Assembly: GCA_024803745.1 (NCBI GenBank)
Contig: JANJXV010000006.1
Span: 45,911,001-45,975,000 of the forward strand
Source: Megascapheus bottae
Lineage: Eukaryota; Chordata; Mammalia; Rodentia; Geomyidae
Reading direction: 5' to 3'
Length of the DNA: 64,000 bases
A program made the translations under genes and the position numbers. The notes beneath the pieces were generated by a model. The model was not told where the DNA came from. It did no database searches and worked only from the letters and a program-made list of their open reading frames with translations. This document shows, one piece after another, positions 45,590 to 55,412 of the stretch. Numbering within the stretch: position 1 is the stretch's first letter; each line of letters starts with the position of its first letter.

Positions 45590-46495
45590 GACAATATGTG
45601 AATCTTTGCTTAAAGAAAAAAATCTAATAAGCTTATTCTGTTATGGACAGAACAAAATCTTAGATAATGGCTTTTAAATAGTTTCTCCTTAAACTCTTTT
45701 AAAATCTACTCAATGCAGAACATTCTTACAATATGCAACAACTACGATCTAGAACTGGGGACAGCTTTTGGGATTATGACAGGGAGTGTGTGACAGACAG
45801 TAGTGAGGCCTCCAGTCCTTGAAGACTAATGCCACTATAGGCCTGGGATAAGGAGGATGAAGAGGCAATATTTAGGATCAGTGGTTCACATTCTCTGGCA
45901 CAGGCTTGAGAGTAAAAGGTGATTGAAGCAGTGGTACTAACAAAGAACAGAGTTTTGTACTTCTACTTAATTTGTCTCTCTGACATTACTAGAATGTCAG
46001 TGAGACTGAGAAAGGGTTGCAGGTCAAACTGTACCTCTTTTCTCCCAGAATCCCAATACAAGCAACAAGGCAGAGAATAAGAAATGTGAGTGGCTTTCCT
46101 CTGCTTTATCCAGACATTGGCCATTTCCTTATTCAAACGGTCACTTCCATCGTTTCTGGACAAACTGTTCCTTTCCTGCTCAGAAATAGCAACACAGCTC
46201 ATAAAGTGGTAGGCAATATAGCCAAAACAGTTGCTGAACTCCCTGCAACTTTGAAGAAATCTCCCTGAAGAGATTTCACAGACTCACTTGCTCCCCATCC
46301 ATTCCTCTTGGGTTCCTCACAGACATAATTACAAAGTGACTCAGCCACCTTTTCTGGATAGGTTTGAGGGGTATTCCACAGCTCAGGGTACTCACAATGG
46401 ACAGTAATGTAGCATTCTCAGGCCTAGGACACTGGTCTCACAAGGTATGGCAGGAAATAGTCACTAGGGAACTGGGATGATAAGAAGTCCAAATA
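45590..46495. other. Unique sequence downstream of ARSB
   Basis: No recognised gene or repeat. The overlapping frames at 45963-46268 show no domain. Confidence 0.4.
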
Positions 46496-46497
46496 GA

Positions 46498-46725
46498 AAG
46501 TCGGCACAGTGGCTCATGCCTGTAATCCTAGCTACTCAGGAGGCTGAGATATGAGGATCAAGACTCAAAGCTAGCCCAGGCACAAAAGGACCTGAGACTC
46601 TTACCTCCAATTAACCTCTAGAAAATGGGAAGTGGGACTTGGCTCATGGGTAGAGTGGTAGCCTTGAGCTGAAGAGCTCAGGGACAGTGACAAGGCTATG
46701 ACCCCCCCCCCACACAAAAGAAAAG
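46498..46725 (+). mobile_element. 7SL-Geo composite SINE
   Basis: Forward dimer: 'ggcacagtggctcatgcctg', 'cttacctccaattaacctc', Geo-type half 'tcatgggtagagtggtagcc', then a C-run and A-rich tail. Confidence 0.88.
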
Positions 46726-47179
46726 TCTAAAATAGCATGAGAAATGGCTGGGGCAAGGGTAAGATAAACACATTTTTATTTCAGAAGCCAAAACCAAGGT
46801 GTAAGGTCAACATTTCTATGTCTTAAGGAAATGAGCCTTATAATGCAATGATGAGCTGAGTGCGGGGGCGGGGAGGAGCTGAGAGGGTCACTAACTTGAA
46901 ATGCCTGAACATGATCTCTCACAGACAGGACGAGCGCCTGGCCAACAGAGCCATGAACAACTGTCTGCTCCCTCATTTGTTACAAGAAATGCGAGTCATT
47001 CCAATAAAACTGGTTTAATGAGAGTGGGAAATCTGAAATATAACTTGAGGCAAAAAGAGCCAGCTGTTCCAGCCTCCAGGACTCAATAGGAACTTTCTAT
47101 GTCAAGTCAAATTTCCAGTTGTCCCTCAGCTTATGAAGCAGCAATGAACCTGGCAACTCTAGTCCCCAGACACAAACTT

Positions 47180-47382
47180 CAGCCAACAGCAGAGTCTTCC
47201 AGATTTTATTCGCTTCTGAAATGCACTAGTAATTGACACTGGATTCCTTGGTGTGGTTTTGGAGTTAGGAAAGGGATCAGGTGAACCCAGGAAGGACAAT
47301 AAAGGAGATAAGCTTCAGATCAAGGCCTGAATTCCAGCTTTAAACAGAAAGATGTCACAACTTCCCCCAAATCTAACCTCAG
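47180..47382 (-). other. ARSB: ARSB 3' UTR (proximal part)
   Basis: Sequence between the ARSB stop and just past the first AATAAA. The left boundary is an estimate of cleavage 15-25 bases after the signal. Confidence 0.5.
47205..47210 (-). terminator. ARSB: Candidate polyadenylation signal (AATAAA) of ARSB
   Basis: First AATAAA on the minus strand after the ARSB stop, about 175 bases downstream. Another lies at 46775-46780. Which one is used cannot be told from sequence; human ARSB also makes longer 3' UTRs. Confidence 0.5.
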
Positions 47383-47648
47383 CTACATCCAAGGGCCCCA
47401 CACACCAGTGTCCCTGGGATCACAACGGAGGTCGTCTGCAGGGTAGTAGGCTGGCACTGAGTGCTTCTGGTAGTCTTGCAGGCGAGAAAGGAGCTTCTTG
47501 ACGATGTGGGGGTTTTCTTTGGACAGGTCATGCCTTTCTTCTGGATCCCGATCAATATCAAAGAGCCAGAGGGTCTTGGATGGTGGATCCAATGAAGGCA
47601 TCTCAGAATTATTAGATTGAGATGGTGGGGGGAACCAGAAACCGCATC
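47383..47648 (-). CDS. ARSB: Arylsulfatase B, terminal coding exon
   Basis: Encodes the last 87 residues plus two bases of a split Gly codon of arylsulfatase B (N-acetylgalactosamine-4-sulfatase). This lysosomal hydrolase removes the 4-sulfate from GalNAc in dermatan and chondroitin sulfate; loss of the human enzyme causes mucopolysaccharidosis VI. Recognisable blocks in order are [49 protein letters not shown] and the end [14 protein letters not shown], which match the family's C-terminal domain. A glycosylation sequon (NNS) is kept just after PPPSQS. The exon opens with an AG acceptor (47649-47650) behind the pyrimidine tract TTCTGTTTCTTTGCC, in phase 1, and closes with TAG. The catalytic Cys/Ser sulfatase signature lies in an upstream exon outside the window. 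I see no lesion. Differences from human as I recall it (for example AYYPADD in place of VYFPAQD) are conservative. Confidence 0.97.
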
Positions 47649-47830
47649 CTGGCAAAGAAACAGAAGTGTTTATTGTGGGAGACAAGCATTAGAGCAGATT
47701 CTACTTTCAGGGAGAGTCTGGGGACAAGGCTGTGCTGGCTTATGTGTGTGGACATGTAAAGATGTGACCCCTGGTGCCATCTCTAGACTTGCCATAGACT
47801 CTGACTTTCAGTGTTTAAAAACACATGTCT

Positions 47831-48058
47831 TGCCAGGAGCAGTGGCTCATGCCTGTAATCCTAGCTTCTCAGGAGGCTGAGATCTGAGGATCAAGGTTCA
47901 AAGCCAGCCTGGTCACAAAAGGACCTCAGACTCTTATCTCCAATTAACCTCTAGAAAACATGAAGTGAGGTTTGGCTCAAGGGTAGGATGGTAGCCTTGA
48001 GCTGAAGAGCGCAGGGACAGCGCCCAGGCCGAGTTCAAGCCCCATGACCCACAAAAAA

Positions 48059-48060
<2 letters not shown>
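47831..48060 (+). mobile_element. 7SL-Geo composite SINE
   Basis: Clean forward dimer: 'gagcagtggctcatgcctg', 'cttatctccaattaacctc', 'gagttcaagccccatgaccc'. Confidence 0.92.

Positions 48061-48105
<45 letters not shown>
48061..48105 (+). repeat. (TG)n microsatellite
   Basis: Starts directly after the A-rich tail of the preceding SINE. Confidence 0.95.
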
Positions 48106-48106
<1 letters not shown>

Positions 48107-48684
48107 CTTATTGCTTTATAACCAGAGACATCTAGAAATGTGTGTACATATTCCATGTGAGGGAATATTTTTAATTGTCACAATGAACGGGGGTAACCAT
48201 TTGCTGGTATTTAGTAAGCATAAACTAGTAACGTAAAATGTCTCACATTACTTCCAAATGATGAAGAATTGTTATACTGTAAGTGCCAAGAATACTCTCA
48301 TACTAAGCATTGCTAATATATAGCTTCAGCCATCATTCCCAATATTGACAATGTTTTGAAAAAGTGTCCTTTTGCAGCACCAGACTTGAAGTTAAAATTA
48401 AGAGGTAAACTGAAAAAGCGGAAAAGTACTCTTCTCACCACACCTCCTTTTTCAAGTGACAGGATTAGCAGATACAGAAGGTTACCCATCTCACCCACCC
48501 AAACCCATCAGAGAAGGATCAGGATTTGCAAGACCACTAGATTGCCCAACTCAAAAATATAAAAACTAGATAAGAATAGTCACTTGGAATGTTTAAATTC
48601 CCATTTCCTGATGGGAACAGTAAATGTTTTGCCTCCATTTATCCTTATTTTAACCTTGTTTCACAAAAATAAATCCTTTCTAAA
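48106..48684. other. Unique intronic sequence
   Basis: Nothing recognised. Confidence 0.35.
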
Positions 48685-48750
48685 ATGAGGGAGGGAGCAA
48701 GGGAAGAAGGGAGGAAAGGAAGGAGGGAAGAAGGGAAGGAGGGAGGGAGT
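48685..48750 (+). repeat. Polypurine GGGA/GGAA tract
   Basis: Almost pure purine run. The minus-strand frame across it is low complexity. Confidence 0.9.
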
Positions 48751-49979
48751 AAGGGCACTGGGAGACCTGTCTTTCTGAGATAAAGCAACCAGGGAAACAG
48801 CCTCCTTCTGCAGCTGAGAGTTTAGCTTCCAGGGATTCTCTGTTAGCTAGATGTGCTGTACTTGACTCCCATATATAACTTGAAATCCATCTTTTCCCAT
48901 GAAGCATTTGAGTGGCATTTCTTCTTTACATTTCACTACAGTTAATTCCTTTCCCCCCAAATTATTCTGGGGTCAGGACTGCCAGTGAAACAATTTCATT
49001 ACTACTTCATTCAGCAGCCCTAGAAATATATTTTTTTTGAAAGGGAAGTCATTGTTTTGGTGAGCTTTTCCTTGATGTTCTGGTAGGAAGGCCTACTTGG
49101 CCCATGACAACAATGGAAAGGTATCATCAGGAACAGGCTGTCTTAAGGACCCGTGAATAGAGTTGTTTTCTAATGACAAATTTTAATCATAATCATAAAA
49201 TGTTTAAAGGGCTAGTTACCATTTCTGGTGTTTGAGCAACATGACAGGAGAGTGAAGATTAAGAGCCCTGTGAAACCAGGTAGGAGGCAGGAATGGTGAG
49301 ACAAATAAGGCTAAAGGTCTTCCCTTTCCATTTAAGTAGGGGAATCCCAAGAGTGCAGATAGGAGATCACATCCAGAGGACACAATCCTCCCCTATCCAT
49401 TGCAGAAGAGATGTTGACTAAGCAAAATCTTCTACCTGGGGAGCCTGTGAGGAGTTTCCAGTTTCTGTGTCTAATTGCAGCATGGATAGAAGTGTTAAAG
49501 GCTAAATATTCCAGAAGAGAAGAATTATCCTTTGCTGGAGCCAGGCTGTTACCAGGACCTGGGAAGAAAAAGTTTGAAGCAGTTAGATTGCTATTATTGG
49601 ACTGGGTCATTATAAATCGCCATTTTATATCATTCTTGAAGAACAGTAGCTTCTATTCAACACTGGCATGCAAATATGTCCTGCCACGGAAATGAATCTT
49701 TTATTAAATATAAACAGAAAGCTATAGTTACATTAACTGTCAGTCTTAAACCACCACAAATATAAAGGAAATCCCAGAGATTAGAATACTAATTCATCCC
49801 TAAAATCGCTGTGTTCTGCCAATATACAGATGGCTATATGCAGAACAGTGTTCTGTTACAGAAGTGAGCTGTGTTTGTGGTTTCTGTGAGGGTAGGTGGT
49901 TTTTTCTTCTTAAACGTATAAATTAAATGTGTTTTGTGTATAGTTATACCTATATAATAGTATAAAAATTATAAAATAC
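48751..49979. other. Unique intronic sequence
   Basis: No repeat or gene recognised. Confidence 0.4.
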
Positions 49980-50068
49980 TCATTTTTTTGAGGTATTGGG
50001 GATTAAAATCAGGCCTTGGTGCTTTTGAGGAAGGTACTGTACCATTTAGATGATGCCTCCAGCCCCTA
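49980..50068 (-). mobile_element. ID-like SINE monomer
   Basis: Reverse monomer: 'gaggtattggggattaaaat', 'gatgcctccagcccc'. Confidence 0.55.
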
Positions 50069-50244
50069 AAATATTATCTCAAGCTATGGAGTTTAAGCCT
50101 GCTATGAAAAAAGTACATATATTTATGTTTAAACTATATGTAGGAAATCTTAAGAGTAAGTGAACACTTAGTTGACTCTTCAGACAGGATAACCATGGGC
50201 ATAAGGATAAATTTTAAATCACTTATGTGTTTATATGTATATGT

Positions 50245-50310
50245 GTGTGGTACTAGGGTTTGAACTCAGAGCCTCATGCTTTCTAGGTAGTGTTCTTCCA
50301 TTTGTGCAGA
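50245..50310 (-). mobile_element. ID-like SINE fragment
   Basis: Reverse fragment: 'ggtactagggtttgaactca', 'gcctcatgctttctagg'. Confidence 0.5.
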
Positions 50311-50934
50311 GTTTTACACAGAAAGCATAACTGGGTGGAAAAAGAGACATGTGGTCAGTCTCGACAAGCAACCCTGAGGAGTCATGTGGAGGAGACAAAT
50401 AAACATCAGCAGTTTTAGCCTTAAGAATCACACACCAAGAGGAAAACCTTTTTGACCTCTTGCTTCTCAGCTTGTGAATATTTTGGCTCCAGCAAGGTAA
50501 GTGAGGATGTCTATCATAGGAAGCAAGCTCTTAAAACACAGATGGTGGTGAAACCATGAACCCTTATATCTTACTCCTTACAAGTTTGTATAAAGGCCAT
50601 GCTTTCATACTAAAGAATGTTAAATAAAACAAACACATTTTGTGAACATAAGCAAACGAAGGAAGCAGCTATCTTAGCCTTACTTATATTTTTATATATA
50701 TATATCTTTTCCTTAAAACAAACAGGATCATAAAATACCCAAACAATAAATAAGTTTAAGACTAAACAATGAAAAATACTACTATCTCAACTTCATTTTT
50801 TTAATGGAGAATTTTAGAAAGTATTGGAATAATATAATGACCACCTTGTAAGGCATCATCTATAATAAATAGGGGTTATATTTTTCCATATTTACATTTA
50901 TTTTAATAAAATAAATTGGACAACAAAGACAAAG
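50311..50934. other. Unique A/T-rich intronic sequence
   Basis: Nothing recognised. Confidence 0.35.
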
Positions 50935-51485
50935 TTTTCATTTTCTCCCTCCTTGGTTTAGTCCCTGTAGCCACTCCCCAGCAGCTGCTACTGTCATAAT
51001 GTCAGTGTACCCTCAGCTATTTGAAAATGCAGGAGCATGTGTATGTGAAAAGGAATATATACAGTGCTGCTTTATGCTTTTAGAAGGATATATGTACGTT
51101 GTGTTCTGCAATACATATGCATATTCTTCATCTTGCTTTGTCATTTGCTATTGTTTTTAGAACTGTTATTATGTATGCATATATATATATTCATCTTACC
51201 TATTCAATAACACTATATAAAATAACACATTATCTATTCTCCTTTGATAGGCATTAAAAATTCTTATCATTATTATTTGCTATTTTTAATTATCCTGCAA
51301 TGAACATAATTTCTTTTGCATACATGTGGGGATTTCTCTGGCGACTGAGTATAGAACTATGTATTTGAAAGGTACCTATACTTTCAACTTTATAGCACAT
51401 ACCAATTGGCCCTCCTACTAGTACTGTCACTATTTCTTCACAGCTTATACTTAATATTTTCAGACTTAAGAATTGTTACTTATCT
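50935..51485 (-). mobile_element. Probable ancient LINE fragment
   Basis: Antisense layout of an old LINE 3' part: 'tcctgcaatgaacataattt', 'catacatgtggggatttctc', 'ccaattggccctcctac'. Family not certain. Confidence 0.45.
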
Positions 51486-51489
51486 ACTG

Positions 51490-51580
51490 TCTTCTATGAA
51501 TGTGGTATTGAGGAATAGAATCCAGGTCTTTGTGCATGCTAGGCAAGCACTCTACCACTAGGCCAAATTCCCAGTCCATC
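51490..51580 (-). mobile_element. IDL monomer (left half of IDL-Geo only)
   Basis: Reverse ID-like half: 'gtggtattgaggaatagaat', 'gtgcatgctaggcaagcac', 'ccaaattcccagtcc'. No Geo half. Confidence 0.75.
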
Positions 51581-51589
51581 CTTTGCTCA

Positions 51590-51721
51590 TTTTTAAGAAC
51601 TTAAAAAAATTATGATCAACATATATCTAACATATGAAACTTGGTGTTTTGATAAATATGTTTTGTGAAATAATTTCCTCAACCTAAATAACATATTCAT
51701 TACTTCACATATTTAACTTTT
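51590..51721 (-). mobile_element. Ancient LINE-1 (L1M), left half
   Basis: Antisense L1 3' UTR: 'attatgatcaacatatatc', 'aacatattcattacttcac'. Continues at 53463 on the far side of the FAM136A retrocopy. Confidence 0.65.
51706..51721 (+). repeat. Left target-site duplication of FAM136A retrocopy
   Basis: Exact 16-bp 'cacatatttaactttt', repeated at 53463-53478. Confidence 0.93.
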
Positions 51722-51744
51722 TTGTTTTTGGATATCGTAACAAA

Positions 51745-51750
51745 TTTATT
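51745..51750 (-). terminator. Polyadenylation signal of the FAM136A retrocopy
   Basis: AATAAA on the minus strand, about 15 bases before the poly(A) remnant, the expected spacing for the parent mRNA's signal. A second AATAAA overlaps the stop codon (GGAAAATAAAAG). Confidence 0.85.
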
Positions 51751-53023
51751 TCACATGTAACAAGCATACTGAGAAAGTTATATCTATATATATATCTATA
51801 TATATCTCACAGCCTTGGCACAGCAAATAGGCTCTTATAATTTCAAGTAATAAGTTGGTTAAAAAAAAGAGAGATAGATAACATAGTCCCTAAAGATAAG
51901 GTACCCTGCTATGTTTGGGTCAGAACACCACTTGTGGTAAAGACTCCAGGCAAACTGCTATCTGTTAATGAATTTGTGTCTATGTTCTTGGCTGTAAAGG
52001 AATCATAGCTTTTCTCACCTTAAGTTGCTTAAATTTCAATTTTCCTGTGCCCAAGGTAGGATTTCCATTGGGCTCTATTAATTCAGGGGCTACGTTAATC
52101 ATGTTGGGTTTATTAGGCTTTTATTCCATTCTGTTCTACAAAATCTAGGGCTTTTGGATTCTAGTATTTTACAATTCTCTTTACTAGATAATAATTCCTA
52201 TTTTAGTGTTTATTACTGAATACTGCATTTATGTATCCCCCTCCCTGCAATGAGAAGCATGACTGTCAAGACCACCTTATCATTCTGTTACAAAAAGCTG
52301 CAGGGTCTATTAGCTAGTGGAGGCAGCTTTGCTTTCCACCCTCAAGTGTGACACTGACCATTATGATTTTGTAATGGTCTCCAGGATGAGAAATTCAATG
52401 TCAGAATTTCAAATTTATATCTTGATGGCAAAAGGAACCATTCACATTCTCATCCAAACTACTGTTTCTTCCAAATCTATAGCTTAAATCTGCCTCCTGC
52501 AATTGTATATAAAACAAAACTGAGCAAAACTAAGCATTTTTCCCCTTCTAAATGAGTGTTCTACTAGAATTTGCTTTACAACTCATAGAAACTTATGTCC
52601 TGATACCTAATAGTAAACAGGATTTGGCCATAGACACATCTCTCCTCAAACTTGACCAGATTGGCGTCTGGTTATAGGAACATGCCAAATTCTCCCAACC
52701 TGTGTAGTAGTGAAAATATGGTACTCAAAGGATCTCTGGGTTGTTACCTGGGAGATCTCTGCAGTCAAGAAAAGCATTTGCCATATAAATTTAGAACACT
52801 CTTCCATGGTATTATGACTCAAAGTTTAGCACCAGTGTTTTCCATTTCACTTTCTATAATGAAAACATAATAGAACCAGAGTCCACAGGCAAGTGAAATA
52901 TGCCTTAAACTTGTTGTCATCCTTAATTTCTTCATTTATAAACTTTGCTTATAAGACTAAAATTCCCATTTCTCTTATTAAATAGATTCCTGCCCTGAGC
53001 CCCATGGTCACTAGCAAAGACTT

Positions 53024-53428
53024 TTATTTTCCAATGGATGATAGAGACTCCTTCATCTTCTTGGTCCTAGTTGAGATGAGGTGCATGTGGTCATCCACAC
53101 ACTTGGTCACACAACTGTCCAGCTGCTGTTTCACCTGAAGCTCCTTATTCCCTGCATCTATTGAATCTTTGGCTTTGTCATTACAATGCATAGTGCATCG
53201 GGCCAGGCAATCCTGGAACTTTTCCAACTCACTGGTCACCAAGGCCAGAAGGGCATGGCAGCGCTCAATGCACTGGTGGACCTGTTGCATGCACGCCTGG
53301 TTATCTTCACAGCAGGTGGCGCTGCACCGGAACATAAGGCCCTGCATCTTCCAGATGTTCTCTCTCTCCACACTCTTCACCAGGGAGTCCACCACCTCCT
53401 GTGCCTGGAGCTGCTGCATCTCTGCCAT
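53024..53428 (-). CDS. FAM136A-like retrocopy: Intact FAM136A-like reading frame in retrocopy
   Basis: 134 residues against 138 in human FAM136A, a small mitochondrial protein with repeated cysteine pairs typical of intermembrane-space proteins. Kept features: the start MAEMQQLQAQE in a strong Kozak context (CACC ATG G), KMQGLMFRC, and the CX3C pairs C35/C39, C53/C57, C74/C78, C78/C82 and C106/C110. The end is KKMKESLSSIGK. Relative to the human protein as I recall it, about four residues are missing in frame after 'QCIERCHA' (the LAQAQ region), and several positions changed, including an Arg to Cys at residue 74. There are no stops or frameshifts. Expression is unknown. The intact frame may reflect recent insertion rather than selection. 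Confidence 0.85.
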   Translation of the reverse strand: MAEMQQLQAQEVVDSLVKSVERENIWKMQGLMFRCSATCCEDNQACMQQVHQCIERCHALLALVTSELEKFQDCLARCTMHCNDKAKDSIDAGNKELQVKQQLDSCVTKCVDDHMHLISTRTKKMKESLSSIGK

Positions 53429-53462
53429 GGTGACCCCGTGCTGTGCCGTGCCAGCGCCCACC

Positions 53463-53478
53463 CACATATTTAACTTTT
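53463..53478 (+). repeat. Right target-site duplication of FAM136A retrocopy
   Basis: Exact copy of 51706-51721. It also contains the 'cat' that supplies an in-frame upstream ATG on the minus strand. Confidence 0.93.
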
Positions 53479-53919
53479 ATGTGAGAATACCTAAGAACTA
53501 CTTGTTCAGTAAATTTCAAATGTATGATATATAATATCATATTATATAATATATTATAATATAATACAATCACCATCAGATCCGCAGAACTTCATCTTAT
53601 AATTAAAAGTTTGTACCAGCCATTAGAAGCCACTGTTCTTTTGTCTTTTTCTGAGTTCTGCTTCTTTAGATGTACACATAAGAAATCATTCAGTCTTTGT
53701 AATTCTGCAGCTGGCTTATTTCACTTAGCACAATGTCTTCTAGGTTTTTCTATCTTACCATAAATCTTTAGCCCACTTTTGAGTTGTCTCTGACATTTGG
53801 TTGTAAGAAATCTTTATATATTCTAGATACAAGTCTTTCATCAGATGCAAACAATCCCTTTCTGTAGATTGTCCCTTTAATTTCTTGTTGGTATCCTTTG
53901 AAACAAAAAGTTGGTGGGT

Positions 53920-54006
53920 TTTTCCTTTTTTTCTTTTTTGGAAGGTTGTGAACTCAGGGCTTTGTACTAGTTAGGCTCTCCACCACTTCAGCCATGACCT
54001 CACCCA
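53920..54006 (-). mobile_element. ID-like SINE monomer in L1M
   Basis: Reverse monomer with a T-rich tail: 'ggttgtgaactcagggcttt', 'ctccaccacttcagccatg'. Confidence 0.65.
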
Positions 54007-54401
54007 TTAATTTTAATAAATTTCTACTTTGTTATTATTTTTGGTGAGATATCTAAGAAACCACTGGCTTATCTAAGATCACAAAGACTTACATATATGC
54101 TTTCTTTTTAGAATTTATAGTTTTAGCTCTTAGGTTTAGGGCTTTGATCTATTTAAAATTATTTTTATGGATGTGGGAGACAAGAGCATAACATCATTCT
54201 TTTGTCTGTAGATTTCTAGGTGTCCCAGCATTATTTGTTGAAGAAACTATTGCTTGATTATTTTGGACCTTTGTCAAATACTGACTATAAGTAGAAGGCT
54301 TATTTATGGGCTTACTTCTATTCTATTGACTGGCGTGCTTAAATTCTTACTCCAGAATGACACTGTTTTGATGACTGACTGCACTTAGGAGTAAATGGAT
54401 T

Positions 54402-54492
54402 TATTTTTGTTTTTTGCTTGGTTTGGGGTTTGAACTAAGGGCCTCTTGCTTGCTAGGTAGGTACTAGACTTCTGAGCCACTCTTTCACTGGA
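54402..54492 (-). mobile_element. ID-like SINE monomer in L1M
   Basis: Reverse monomer: 'tggggtttgaactaagggcc', 'ttgcttgctaggtaggtac'. Confidence 0.65.
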
Positions 54493-54534
54493 AATAAGTT
54501 TTGAAATAAAAAAGTTCTAGCATACCTGCCTCAG

Positions 54535-54735
54535 CCAGGCATGGTGGTACACATCTATGAATTCCAGGCTAAGTGAAGGCAGGAGGATATTGCATTTGAG
54601 ATCAGATATGCAAAGTTAACAAGACTCCTCATTTCAAAAAACAAAATGAAAGCAAAATAAACAGAGATGTGGGCTCAAGTACTAAAGCAATAGTGAACCT
54701 TTTGGTTCTGATCCTCAGTACTGGTACCAAACACT
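54535..54735 (+). mobile_element. B1 SINE, with following ID-like piece
   Basis: Forward B1: 'agccaggcatggtggtacac', 'aaggcaggaggatattgc', A-rich middle. Then 'gggctcaagtactaaagca', which looks like a tRNA-type unit. Confidence 0.65.
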
Positions 54736-55240
54736 ACTTTTTACTTTCTTGATAATCTAGGTATCTCATTTTCCTTTCTTTGCCTAGCCATCCTTGTTAG
54801 AATCTCTATATGTGACACAAATGGTGAGAATAGATATTCTTGTAGTCCTGATTTTAGGAGGAAACCATTCAGTCTTTAAGCATGACGTTTGTTGTAGGTC
54901 TTTGGTAAATGTTCTCTGTTAATACCCTTCTATTCTTAGTTTCAGTGCTTTTATTATGAAGGGATTTTGAGTTTTGTCAAAGGCTTTTCTGCATCAATTA
55001 TGATTATGGTGTATATGTGCGCCTTTTATTCTGTTGACATGGCATATTAATTAGTTTTCAGCTGTTAGATTGACCTTACATTCCTGGGATAAATCCCACT
55101 TGGTTATGGTATATAATCCTTTTATTTATTGCTAAATCCCATCTGTTAGTCTTTTGTTGAGAATTTTTGTGTCTATATTAATAAGAAATACTGGAATATT
55201 AAATTTGATGTTTTGATTATTAAATTGAGTGTATGAGACC

Positions 55241-55412
55241 AATAACTGAAATGAATGAAGCACAGATGTCTTAGAATGTTAACAAACTTTAAAAAGTTCT
55301 TTGAAGAGTTGGACTAGATTCAGATTTGAGAAATACTTGTTGATTAATGATTATGGTAATAGAGCATTGTGTTCTGAAATTCTATGGCATGAAGTGATAA
55401 GGAAATATCCCT
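55241..55412. other. Unique intronic sequence
   Basis: Nothing recognised. Confidence 0.3.

Larger units (their letters stand above)
51722..53462 (-). pseudogene. FAM136A-like retrocopy: FAM136A processed retrocopy (full length, intact ORF)
   Basis: A single L1-mediated insertion of a spliced FAM136A mRNA. Its minus-strand 5' end (GTGGGCGCTGGCACGGC) starts next to the right TSD and runs through a 35-base 5' UTR. The uninterrupted CDS (53428-53024) and a 3' UTR of about 1.3 kb follow. AATAAA lies at 51750-51745 and a short poly(A) remnant (plus-strand 'ttgttttt') just beyond it. Exact 16-bp duplications flank it and begin AAAA on the minus strand, as expected for L1 endonuclease. The host sequence on both sides is one ancient L1, which proves insertion. 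No introns remain. It lies in the ARSB intron on the ARSB strand, so it is at least part of ARSB pre-mRNA. Confidence 0.95.
53463..55240 (-). mobile_element. Ancient LINE-1 (L1M), right half (3' UTR into ORF2)
   Basis: Antisense L1 continuing from 51721: 'gtgagaatacctaagaact', 'ctggcttatttcacttagca', then ORF2 text 'caagtctttcatcagatgc', 'gtgtcccagcattatttgtt', 'cattcctgggataaatccca', 'gcatcaattatgattatgg'. Three later SINEs interrupt it. Diverged and dead. Confidence 0.85.

Noticed and set aside
50935..51485. Possible additional ARSB exon or regulatory island
   Set aside because: Text matches the antisense layout of old LINE 3' ends and has no open frame with splice sites consistent with ARSB.
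53169..53534. Plus-strand frames of 95-121 codons opposite FAM136A
   Set aside because: Antisense shadows of the retrocopy's coding region. No independent support.
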